Shown here in pieces: positions 9,491 through 17,470 of a stretch of DNA of 64,000 nucleotides. Numbering within the stretch: position 1 is the first letter of the stretch; each line of letters opens with the position of its first letter. The position numbers and the translations under genes are program-made. Under the pieces are notes generated by a model that was given only the letters and a program-made list of their open reading frames with translations, searched no databases and was not told where the DNA came from. This stretch comes from CAYMZZ01 sp046297935 (GTDB lineage: Bacteria; Bacteroidota; Bacteroidia; Chitinophagales; Chitinophagaceae): contig JBKBHA010000010.1 of NCBI GenBank assembly GCA_046297935.1, forward strand, positions 62,001-126,000, written 5' to 3'.

Positions 9491-9540
9491 ATACAAATTA
9501 AAAGCCGTCCAAAATTTTTGGGCGGCTTTTTAATTTGTAT
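9491..9540. terminator. Intrinsic terminator after secA
   Basis: The arms ACAAATTAAAAGCCGTCC and GGGCGGCTTTTTAATTTGT surround a short A/T loop, and the stem continues into the A and T tracts on either side, so it could work in both directions. It starts 25 bases after the secA stop. Confidence 0.9.
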
Positions 9541-9608
9541 CCATTTGTATTACAATTCTTTAGCGATATATGGGTTGATTTCCACATTTGAACATCGTAG
9601 TTTTCCTA

Positions 9609-9640
9609 TTGCGACACCGTAAATCCTGCACTAGCTTTGC
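9609..9640 (+). promoter_or_regulatory. Predicted promoter of the T9SS-sorted protein gene
   Basis: TTG at 9609-9611 and TAGCTTTGC at 9632-9640 are separated by 20 bases, close to the Bacteroidota -33/-7 arrangement. The predicted leader before the ATG at 9746 is about 100 bases. Confidence 0.5.
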
Positions 9641-9745
9641 GTCAGATTACGAGGAAAAATCAGAACAAGTATTCGAAACCACCCTACGTAGTCTGAGAAA
9701 ATCCGATCCGAAAAACCCGATTAATTCAACCCTAAAGAAAACAAG

Positions 9746-11320
9746 ATGATCCGTATTTTTACCCTCTCTGCAATTTCCCTGTTTTTTACTGCAACTGTAT
9801 TTGGCCAACGTGTCTATGTAGACAATGGCAGCTCTAATTCTTACACTCTTCGGGCAGGCGATAGCCTGTCCATTAAGGCTGGTACCTTCCGCGGGAGCGT
9901 AAATAGCTGGGAACAAGGTGTCAAGATTGGCGTGAGCGAAGGCGCTGAGTTCAACCCCAGCAGTTTTGGCTATTACCAGGGTACTTTAACTGTAGCCGGC
10001 AAAGCCACTCTTCCTTCACTCGACGGTCAGAACGCTAAGTTTCAACTGCGCAATTTCGGTCGCATAGTAATTACAGGTTATACTTATCTGGGCAATAAAG
10101 CAAAGCTGATCAACAGCTACGGCGCTACTATTGAATTCAAAGCCGGCTTGAACAGCAACAAAGCAGAAATTGAGAATACCGGATCGATCCTGATTACCGG
10201 CAACTGGTACCTTGGTGATAACGGCAAACTGGTAAATAATAATATTATTGAAGTTTCGGGTAACCTGGAATTCAACAGAAGCGAAATAACCAACCTTGGA
10301 AAAATTCAAAGTGGTGGCAAATTGATCTTCAGCGAAGGCGCTTTCCAAAATAGCTGTAAAACAATTGCGGGCAATGGTATCGAAATCAACAACACCAACG
10401 TTAACAATAACGGCTTGATCTGGGCTAAAGGAAGCGGCAGTGCTCCAAAGTTCGTAAACAATGGAACTATTGATGGCGCTGCTGGTTCAGTAGTAAAAGC
10501 GGTAGACTTTGAAAACAACGGCACGATCAAGGGTAGCGGGTATTTCTATTTCACTCGCGATACGCGTCATAATTCAGGTACAATTGGTACCAACGGTAAC
10601 AATGGCGACAAACTGTACTTCTACGACGCCACCCGCAGCAACAGCAGCCAGATCTTCGACGCACAGAGCGGTACCATTCGTCGCAGCGCCAGCTTCCTGG
10701 AGTTCGCAGCACCTGATACTATCACCGGCTACCCTTCTTGCGGTACTGCCTTCCGCTCTGATATCATCCTTCCCATCAGCTGGAACTACTTTGTAGTTAA
10801 TCTGACCAATAATATCCCTTCGCTACAATGGTCTTCTGAACAGGATAACGGCACGGTGTTTCAGGTGGAGCGTAGCTACAACGGACAGGATTTCAGCCAG
10901 ATATCAACCATCGTAGCTGCCAATGACCAAACTAAATTTTCTTTCAACGACCAGCATGTTAATACACAAGCAGCTGTTGCCTATTATCGGGTACGCGCTA
11001 TTGAGCCTTCTGGCGCAGAAAAAATTTCTGAAACCCGTAGCGTTCGTTTTGCCAGCAACCCGGCTATCACGCTTCAGGCTGCTCCCAATCCTTTCAACAA
11101 TCAGTTTGGCCTGAGCTTCCGCAACGATCGTGCTGAAAAAATGACCATCCGCATCTTCAACCTGGCTGGCCAGTTACAAGTAACCAAAAGCTTCAGCGCG
11201 GGAAATGGTGTAAACAGCATCAACGTAACTGAAGCAGCCAACCTGAACCGCGGAGTTTACATGGTACAGCTTGTGAACGAAACAGGTGTAGTTGCTACGG
11301 TTAAGGTGGTAAAGAACTAA
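9746..11320 (+). CDS. Secreted beta-helix-like protein with type IX secretion sorting domain
   Basis: The 524-residue product starts with a Sec signal peptide (MIRIFTLSAISLFFTATVFGQ). Residues 30 to about 330 are built of repeating Asn/Gly-rich turns such as NFGRIVITGYTYLGNKAKLIN and NTGSILITGNWYLGDNGKLVN, which suggests a right-handed beta-helix or similar stacked fold. A fibronectin-III-like segment (about 350-430, WSSEQDNGTVFQVERSYNGQDF) follows. The last 80 residues form a type A T9SS sorting domain: AAPNPFNNQF, then TIRIFNLAGQLQ, NLNRGVYMVQL and the terminal VKVVKN. It is therefore predicted to cross the outer membrane by the Por/T9SS route and be anchored or released. The ligand is unknown; adhesin or surface-layer roles are only possibilities. 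Confidence 0.85.
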   Translation: MIRIFTLSAISLFFTATVFGQRVYVDNGSSNSYTLRAGDSLSIKAGTFRGSVNSWEQGVKIGVSEGAEFNPSSFGYYQGTLTVAGKATLPSLDGQNAKFQLRNFGRIVITGYTYLGNKAKLINSYGATIEFKAGLNSNKAEIENTGSILITGNWYLGDNGKLVNNNIIEVSGNLEFNRSEITNLGKIQSGGKLIFSEGAFQNSCKTIAGNGIEINNTNVNNNGLIWAKGSGSAPKFVNNGTIDGAAGSVVKAVDFENNGTIKGSGYFYFTRDTRHNSGTIGTNGNNGDKLYFYDATRSNSSQIFDAQSGTIRRSASFLEFAAPDTITGYPSCGTAFRSDIILPISWNYFVVNLTNNIPSLQWSSEQDNGTVFQVERSYNGQDFSQISTIVAANDQTKFSFNDQHVNTQAAVAYYRVRAIEPSGAEKISETRSVRFASNPAITLQAAPNPFNNQFGLSFRNDRAEKMTIRIFNLAGQLQVTKSFSAGNGVNSINVTEAANLNRGVYMVQLVNETGVVATVKVVKN

Positions 11321-11665
11321 GTGGGGAGTGGAGAGTGGTGAGTGGAGAGTGGAGAGTGGGGAGTAGACGTTCTAAATAATCATCAAACTGGTCTGCGTCA
11401 TCTGCGTAAAAAATCTGTGTCATCTGCGGGAACAGAAAACCACTTGCTGTTAGCGTGTTCAAAAGCAATGCAGCAGCTCTGTTCCGGCGGATGACACAGG
11501 CTTTTTGGGGAGTGGGAAGTGGAAAGTGGGAAATGGAGAGAGGAGAGTGGTAAGTAGAAATCGTTCACTTACCACTCTCCTCTCTCCCTTCTCACCTCTT
11601 TCCTCTCTCCACTCCCCACTCCCCTCTCACCTCTCACCTCTCACCTCTCACCTCTCTCCTCTCTC
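11321..11665. repeat. Family B composite repeat element (copy B1)
   Basis: A G-rich array of 7-base units (GGAGAGT-like) fills 11321-11366. A core at 11390-11506 has two 22-base arms, 11415-11436 and 11478-11499, that pair at 20 of 22 positions. After the core come more GGAGAGT-like units, then a pyrimidine array (CTCTCAC-like) to 11665, able to pair back with the purine arrays. The core shares the sequence GCAATGCAGCAG and an adjacent CTGTTxGCGTG with the copy near 38400. It fills the space between two convergent genes. Confidence 0.85.
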
Positions 11666-11667
11666 CA

Positions 11668-12990
11668 TCAAAATCCCTTCAGCTTATACTTCTGATTATA
11701 TCGCTCGTTCAACTGCTTTTGTTTGTCGGTTAAATCAATCTTGCGACCCTGTATCCAGGCATCGGTTACATTGCTGCTCTTCATGTCAAGGATATCGCCT
11801 TCACTGATCACAATATTGGCATCTTTACCTACTTCAATGCTACCGGTTTTGTCGGCTACTCCCAGTACTTTAGCTGCATTCAGAGTGATGGCAGCCAACG
11901 CAGCTTCCTTGTCAAGCCCATAGGCAGCAGCAGTGCCCGCGTTAAATGCCAGGTTGCGCCCGCGTGTCTGGCTATCGTCGTCGGAAATGGCAAACAACAC
12001 CCCAGCTTTCTGCAGGATGGCCGCCGCTTTGTACGGTTGATCCACATCATCATCGGGTGAAGTGGGCAGGCTGTGAGGTTGTTGCAGAATTACGGATACG
12101 TTGTGTTCTTTCAGCAACTCGGGTATTTGCCAACTGTCGCTACCGCCAACAATCACCATATCAAAACCAAACTCTTTAACGAAGTCGAGCGCCAGCAACA
12201 TCTGCTTCACCGTATTGGCGTGTACATACATTTTCTGCTTTTTATCAAAAAGTTTGCGCACTGCTTCAAACTTCAGGTTAGTTTCTTCATGTTTGGGCTC
12301 GGCCAGATATGCTTTTGCTTCGCGGAAAAAGGATTTCAACTGCTCGATTTTTTCAATACCTTCTTTTACCGGGTCGCGCTCACTGCCACCGCCACGACCA
12401 CCGCCACCACCGAAACCACCAAAACCGCGGAAACGGGCCAACAGATTGGGCATGTATACGTGCATGCCGGCATCAGTCTGATAAGCTGCATCGTCCCAGG
12501 TCCATGCGTCGAGCTGAACCACCGAGGAGCTACCTGCCAGCAGACTGCCCTGAGGAATCACATTAGCCAGCAATACCCCATTGCTGCGAAGCGTGTTGAT
12601 TACTTTGGAGTCGGTATTGTAGGCAACAATGGAGCGAACGTTAGGATTCAGCTCTCCTATCTCCCTAACATCGCTACTGGCGCGTACAGACGAAATCTCT
12701 ACCAGGCCGAGACTGCTGGTGGGCAGTATCAGACCAGGATAAACATGTTTGCCTTTTGCATCCACAACGTTAGCTCCCGAAGCAGGCACCTGAATGTCGG
12801 TGCCAACTTTCGAAATCTTGCCATCGCGAATTTCTATTGTACCTTTTTCAATTACGGTACCATTACCAACGTGAATAGTTGCGTTGGTAATATACTGAAC
12901 AGATTTGCTTTCACGGGCTGGGTAAACCGTCTCCTGCGCAGAAGCAGTGATCACAGACAGTACCAGCAGCGTGATGAATATATTTTTCAT
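11668..12990 (-). CDS. Exported amidohydrolase-family protein with degenerate metal site
   Basis: The start at 12990 (MKNIFITLLVLSVITASAQ) gives a signal peptide and begins 10 bases after the stop of the upstream gene, which points to an operon. An in-frame ATG at 13032 would lie inside that gene. The 440-residue product has the fold of metal-dependent amidohydrolases (imidazolonepropionase-like): an N-terminal beta segment (VIEKGTIEIRDGKISKVG), the barrel and the C-terminal GSIEVGKDANIVI segment. The first metal motif, normally PGxIDxHxH, reads PGLILPTSSLGL, so both histidines are missing. MYVHAN and AISDDD survive. A Gly-rich insert (FGGFGGGGGRGGG) lies in the middle. Catalysis is doubtful; a partner or binding role with the upstream protein is an inference. 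Confidence 0.85.
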   Translation of the reverse strand: MKNIFITLLVLSVITASAQETVYPARESKSVQYITNATIHVGNGTVIEKGTIEIRDGKISKVGTDIQVPASGANVVDAKGKHVYPGLILPTSSLGLVEISSVRASSDVREIGELNPNVRSIVAYNTDSKVINTLRSNGVLLANVIPQGSLLAGSSSVVQLDAWTWDDAAYQTDAGMHVYMPNLLARFRGFGGFGGGGGRGGGSERDPVKEGIEKIEQLKSFFREAKAYLAEPKHEETNLKFEAVRKLFDKKQKMYVHANTVKQMLLALDFVKEFGFDMVIVGGSDSWQIPELLKEHNVSVILQQPHSLPTSPDDDVDQPYKAAAILQKAGVLFAISDDDSQTRGRNLAFNAGTAAAYGLDKEAALAAITLNAAKVLGVADKTGSIEVGKDANIVISEGDILDMKSSNVTDAWIQGRKIDLTDKQKQLNERYNQKYKLKGF

Positions 12991-13000
12991 TACAGTTGGT

Positions 13001-16000
13001 TTATTTGTTTTCTGAAATCGAGTCGGCATCAATCACCAGCAATCCATGGCTGTGGCCATGGTCGCTACAGGTATGCATAATCTGGTAGCTGGGTTGAGCA
13101 GGCACCACAGGAACACCACTTCGTTTTTCGCCATTCATTTTGCGAATTAAACGGTTGCGTTCCAAATCCACTGCCACCTGTAATTGCTGGTCCTTGTCGC
13201 GATCAAAATAAACCGTACCGTCTACGATCGTGTACAACGATTTGGCATAAATACTCAGCGGATGATCGCTCCATACCACCACATCAGCATCTTTACCCTG
13301 TTTCAGGCTGCCCACCCTGTCATCTACATGAAGCATCCTGGCAGGGTTTAGCGTTACCATCTTCAGTGCGTCCTCTTCTGATACTCCTCCGTATTTCACC
13401 ACTTTTGCTGCCTCCTGGTTCAATCGGCGCGCCATTTCAGCGTCGTCGGAATTGATGGCCACATTCAGACCTACCTTATGCATAATAGCAGCATTGTAGG
13501 GGATCGCATCCTGTACTTCCATTTTGTAGGCCCACCAGTCACTAAAGGTAGATGCGTTGGCGCCATGCTCCTTCATTTTGTCAGCCACTTTATACCCTTC
13601 CAGAATATGGGTAAAAGTGTTGTATTTATAGCCCATCTGTTTGGCCACCTCAATGGATCCGGTAATCTCACTTTGCACATAAGAGTGGCAGGTAATATAG
13701 CGTTGCTCATTCAGGATTTCTACCAGGGCATCAAGCTCCAGATCGCGGCGTGGCGGCACCAGTCCTTTCTTGTCTTTTGCAGCATTATACTCCTTCCAGG
13801 TCTTTTCATAATCCTTGGCACGAGTGAAAGCGTCAATCAACACCTGTTCTACGCCCATACGAGTATCGGGATAGCGGTTATTGTTGCTGCTATTGCCTAC
13901 GGCCGACGAAGAACGCTTCACGTTTTCACCGAGTGCAAATTTGATTTGCCCTGTCCAGTTTTTAAATTTCAGATCCTCATCATTGGCACCCCAGCGGAGT
14001 TTGATCAGTTGGGTCTGACCGCCGATTACGTTGGCTGAGCCATGAAGAATATGAGAGGTAGTTACACCACCACTCAACTGACGGTAGATATTGATATCAT
14101 CTGGATTAATATTATCTCCGATCCTAACCTCTGAAGTCACACTTTGTCCTCCCTCGTTGATCGAAGCAGCCGCAATATGCGAGTGCTCGTCAATAATGCC
14201 AGCTGTTACATGCTTGCCTGTACCATCAATAACACGGGCTCCACTGGCTGACAAATTTTTACCGACCGATGCAATCTTGCCATTTTTGATCAGTACATCG
14301 GAGTTTTGCAACACACCTTCCTTTTCATTGGTCCAGACAGTCGCATTCCTGATCAAAATAGTTTCCTGTTGCGGCTTGTGTTCGGCATCCCATCCAAAAG
14401 CCATAAATGGATAAACAACTGAGCCGGTTTCGGGCACTGGTTTTTTACGAACACTGTCCACTGCTGGTTCTACCGCTTTTATATATTTAGCCGACCAGCT
14501 AAGCGTGTTCCCGGACGAGTCTACACCAGTACCATTAAAATCCTTCCCATTTTGCATTCCAGAAAGGCGAACCGCTGTAGCCGGCAAGGCAGCTTCGCCG
14601 CGACCCATACCGGGGCGCATGCCACCGGGAGCAGCGCCAGCCCGACGACGTGCCGCTGGTGCATAACTGATTTTAACCAGTTTTCCGTCATGTGTGAATC
14701 TAACCTGCATCGTGTCCGTTCCAACCAGGTTGGCTGAATTGGCTGATTTCACTTCGAGCGAATATTTTTCCTTACCTGATGGAGTGTTGACCACCAGATC
14801 ATACACTCCGGCAAAAGCGGACGGATCATCTTTCACATCATATTTGATACCTTGAATCCAGTTGGCAATTATGCTCGTCTTTTCGCCGAAGATGGGTCCC
14901 GAAGTAATTAGGAAATTCGCAAACTTGCCCGCATCCAGGCTACCTACTACATCGTACACACCCAGCAATTGCGCTGGTGTCTTAGTAAGAGCTTCCATGG
15001 CCTTTTGCTCAGAAAGTCCAAAGTCCATCGCCTTGCGAAGATTTGGCCAGAATTGACTGGGTGAGCGCAGATCGGCGGTGGTGAGGCAAAAAGGAATGCC
15101 CGCTTTTTCAAAAGCAACGGCGTTCATAGGTGCCATTTCCCAGTGCTTCATATCCTCCAAAGAAACGAAACGGGCAGCCTCGGGATCCTCTACGTCCATT
15201 GCCTGCGGGTAGTTAAGCGGCAAAATAAAACTGGCCTGGGTGTTCTTCATTTCGGAAATACGCTGATATTCATCCTGACCAGCCTTGATAATAAACTGTA
15301 CTCCAAACTCGTCGCCAATACGGTCAGCACGCAGATTATTCCATTTGTTGCCTGCTTCAAAAATCTGAGGCAGCGCCAGATTATCATTCCAGGCCTGTAG
15401 CGTAAGGTTCACGCCTTCTTTGGCTGGTTTTGTTTTATACCAGCGGGCATCCAGAAATGTCTGGCGCAAAAGTGCTATTGTACCCATCATGCTGCTTGGG
15501 TAGCTTTGTCGACTGGTGCCGCGGCTGAAGGAATAATGAGCTGAAGCACGGTCCCGAACAATAACGAGGTTTTCGTTATTGTCGGCCAGCGTCACCACCG
15601 TGCCGGTGCCGCGCGCAATACCATCTTTCACATGCGTGAGAACGGTACCAAAGCCCGCTTCACGCAACGGCTTTGCCTTGGCATCATCAGTTGAAAAATT
15701 GCGATAGGCATCTACATCGGAGCGTAATGCCTGGTTCCAGCCAGAGGGACCTTTTTCATTAGAATTCAGTTGGGGTTGCTGGCCAAAACTGAATCCACCC
15801 CCGCCGGCCTGTGGCTGGCTACCACCGATTCCGTAGTCGGTGTAAATATCAATGAATGAGGGATAAATGGACTTACCCTTACAATCAATCTCCACTGCAC
15901 CGGCAGGCACCTTTATTCCGGCTCCTACTGAAACTATTTTTCCATCTTTCACAACCAGGGTCGCATCCTGTATCGCGTTAATGCCATCTTTATAGATGGT

Positions 16001-16138
16001 GGCATGTGTAAAGGCGTAATGCCCATGCCGCGGATCGGCAATTCCGTTTTCGGGAAAAGTAACCTGTGCGGCCAGTGGCATCATACCCATAAGGGCAAGG
16101 CCAGCCAGCAGCTGTCGCAGGAGTTTTGGTTTTCTCAT
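13001..16138 (-). CDS. Exported double amidohydrolase-family protein
   Basis: The start at 16138 (MRKPKLLRQLLAGLALMGMMPLAAQ) provides a signal peptide; the frame stays open to 16441, but that extension only translates a family A repeat. The 1045-residue product holds two amidohydrolase units in tandem. The N-terminal unit has IYPSFIDIYTDYGIG where the HxH metal site should be, so it is degenerate. The C-terminal unit keeps the site: AGIIDEHSHIAAA, then TCHSYV, THILEG and NSDDAE as further ligands. A beta-rich linker with a Gly/Arg/Pro-rich stretch joins them. The products are predicted periplasmic. Related proteins are annotated as imidazolonepropionase-like or prolidase-like, but the substrate is not known. 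It is followed at once by the single-unit gene at 11668-12990. Confidence 0.87.
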   Translation of the reverse strand: MRKPKLLRQLLAGLALMGMMPLAAQVTFPENGIADPRHGHYAFTHATIYKDGINAIQDATLVVKDGKIVSVGAGIKVPAGAVEIDCKGKSIYPSFIDIYTDYGIGGSQPQAGGGGFSFGQQPQLNSNEKGPSGWNQALRSDVDAYRNFSTDDAKAKPLREAGFGTVLTHVKDGIARGTGTVVTLADNNENLVIVRDRASAHYSFSRGTSRQSYPSSMMGTIALLRQTFLDARWYKTKPAKEGVNLTLQAWNDNLALPQIFEAGNKWNNLRADRIGDEFGVQFIIKAGQDEYQRISEMKNTQASFILPLNYPQAMDVEDPEAARFVSLEDMKHWEMAPMNAVAFEKAGIPFCLTTADLRSPSQFWPNLRKAMDFGLSEQKAMEALTKTPAQLLGVYDVVGSLDAGKFANFLITSGPIFGEKTSIIANWIQGIKYDVKDDPSAFAGVYDLVVNTPSGKEKYSLEVKSANSANLVGTDTMQVRFTHDGKLVKISYAPAARRRAGAAPGGMRPGMGRGEAALPATAVRLSGMQNGKDFNGTGVDSSGNTLSWSAKYIKAVEPAVDSVRKKPVPETGSVVYPFMAFGWDAEHKPQQETILIRNATVWTNEKEGVLQNSDVLIKNGKIASVGKNLSASGARVIDGTGKHVTAGIIDEHSHIAAASINEGGQSVTSEVRIGDNINPDDINIYRQLSGGVTTSHILHGSANVIGGQTQLIKLRWGANDEDLKFKNWTGQIKFALGENVKRSSSAVGNSSNNNRYPDTRMGVEQVLIDAFTRAKDYEKTWKEYNAAKDKKGLVPPRRDLELDALVEILNEQRYITCHSYVQSEITGSIEVAKQMGYKYNTFTHILEGYKVADKMKEHGANASTFSDWWAYKMEVQDAIPYNAAIMHKVGLNVAINSDDAEMARRLNQEAAKVVKYGGVSEEDALKMVTLNPARMLHVDDRVGSLKQGKDADVVVWSDHPLSIYAKSLYTIVDGTVYFDRDKDQQLQVAVDLERNRLIRKMNGEKRSGVPVVPAQPSYQIMHTCSDHGHSHGLLVIDADSISENK

Positions 16139-16224
16139 TCTTGAAGTGATTTTTGATATTAGAAGATTTTTTCGTCGAAACCTTGTGGCGGATAAGGAAG
16201 CCGAATTTAAGGGAAAAAGGAGAT

Positions 16225-16460
16225 ATCGCCTTTGGCGAATGTGCAAATGTGCAAATGTGCAAATGTGGAAATGTGGAAATGTGGAAACCTGACGGCAGGC
16301 AGGTATGCATATGGATAATTTGGTAATTTGTGCAGGCCTGAGAAAAATCCGACAAATGGAAAATGCACAGATAACGAAATTGACCGTTTGCACATTTCCA
16401 CATTTGCACATTTTCACATTCGCCGAAGGCGCCATTTCCACATTTGCACATTGCCCACGG
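16225..16460. repeat. Family A repeat element (copy A2)
   Basis: The left arm (GCCTTTGGCGAATGTGCAAATG, then several GTGGAAAT units, from about 16229) pairs with a right arm at about 16386-16460. A degraded form of the CCTGCCTGCCGGCAGGCAGG palindrome (CCTGACGGCAGGCAGG) lies at 16288-16303. This copy sits between the divergent starts of the double amidohydrolase and deoC, so it is not at a gene end. The loop of roughly 80 bases shows no gene. Confidence 0.82.
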
Positions 16461-16470
16461 CACTTTGCGT

Positions 16471-16479
16471 TACCTTTGA
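16471..16479 (+). promoter_or_regulatory. Predicted -7 box of deoC (TACCTTTGA)
   Basis: TACCTTTGA lies 18 bases before the deoC ATG. A TTG at 16451-16453 is 17 bases upstream and could serve as the -33 element. The right end of repeat A2 overlaps this promoter region. Confidence 0.5.
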
Positions 16480-16497
16480 CTACCTAAACGTTTTCTT

Positions 16498-17430
16498 ATG
16501 GCGAAGGCCGCCAAATCATATCAACGTCCAGTATTTCAACAATCCTTTGCTCAAAGCCCGGCTGTTGATCAGACCGGCATAGAGGAACGGGCCGCCCGGA
16601 TTTCTACCAGAAGTATTAAAAAAGAATCGAAGCAGAACGGGCTGAAGCTGGTGTTAAACATGATCGACTTAACAACTCTTGAAGGCAAGGACACTAAAGG
16701 AAAAGTAAAGCAACTCTGCTACAAGGCACGCCACCTGCACGATGCGTTGCCGGGTTTACCAACAGTTGCGGCAGTTTGCGTTTATCCCAGCATGGTTAGT
16801 ACTGCCCGTGAAGCATTGGGCAACTCCGGCATCCGGATTGCTGCTGTAGCTACCGCCTTTCCCAGTGGACAGGCACCAAGAGATGTGAAAATTCGTGATA
16901 CCCGATTTGCTGTTGCCGAAGGAGCAGACGAAATTGATATGGTCATCAGTCGCGGAAAATTTCATGAAGGCGAATACAATTTTGTTTTCGACGAAATAGC
17001 AGCTATCAAAGAAGCCTGTGGTGAAGCGAGGCTGAAAGTGATTTTAGAAACGGGTGAATTGGGCAGTTACGACAAAGTGCGGCGCGCAAGTGATATAGCA
17101 ATGCATGCGGGCGCGGATTTCATCAAAACCTCAACGGGCAAAATACAGCCTGCCGCTACCCTGCCCGTCACGCTCGTGATGCTTGAGGCTATTCGCGACT
17201 TTTACTACAACACAGGAAAAATGGTTGGGATGAAACCAGCCGGAGGAATTTCCAAATCAAAACTGGCATTGCATTACCTGGTGATGGTAAAAGAAATACT
17301 GGGCGACGCCTGGCTCAACAATCGCTGGTTTCGATTTGGCGCAAGCAGCCTGGCCAACGATGTACTGATGCAATTGATGAAAGAAGAAACGGGGGCCTAC
17401 CAGTCGGCTGCTTATTTTTCAGTAGATTGA
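16498..17430 (+). CDS. deoC: Deoxyribose-phosphate aldolase
   Basis: The 310-residue class I aldolase splits 2-deoxy-D-ribose 5-phosphate into glyceraldehyde 3-phosphate and acetaldehyde. The Schiff-base lysine is K210 in GADFIKTSTGK, with D147 (EIDMVI) and K246 (GMKPAGG) as the other catalytic residues of the family. It belongs to the longer DERA type with about 50 extra N-terminal residues. The two following genes encode an aldehyde dehydrogenase and a shortened ALDH-like protein, which fits oxidation of the acetaldehyde or of a deoxyribose-derived aldehyde. No deoxynucleoside phosphorylase or kinase is visible in the window. Confidence 0.95.
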   Translation: MAKAAKSYQRPVFQQSFAQSPAVDQTGIEERAARISTRSIKKESKQNGLKLVLNMIDLTTLEGKDTKGKVKQLCYKARHLHDALPGLPTVAAVCVYPSMVSTAREALGNSGIRIAAVATAFPSGQAPRDVKIRDTRFAVAEGADEIDMVISRGKFHEGEYNFVFDEIAAIKEACGEARLKVILETGELGSYDKVRRASDIAMHAGADFIKTSTGKIQPAATLPVTLVMLEAIRDFYYNTGKMVGMKPAGGISKSKLALHYLVMVKEILGDAWLNNRWFRFGASSLANDVLMQLMKEETGAYQSAAYFSVD

Positions 17431-17470
17431 TTATATAAACTCAGATTGGGTTAATTCAAAACAACTTGCT

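Noticed and set aside
11321..11665. CRISPR array
   Set aside because: The units are 7 bases long, contiguous and without spacers, and no cas genes are near.
16201..16463. Open frames encoding Cys/His-rich peptides (CANVQMWKCANG, HICTFPHLHI)
   Set aside because: They are translations of family A repeat units in several frames on both strands, with no signal or homology expected for a real protein.
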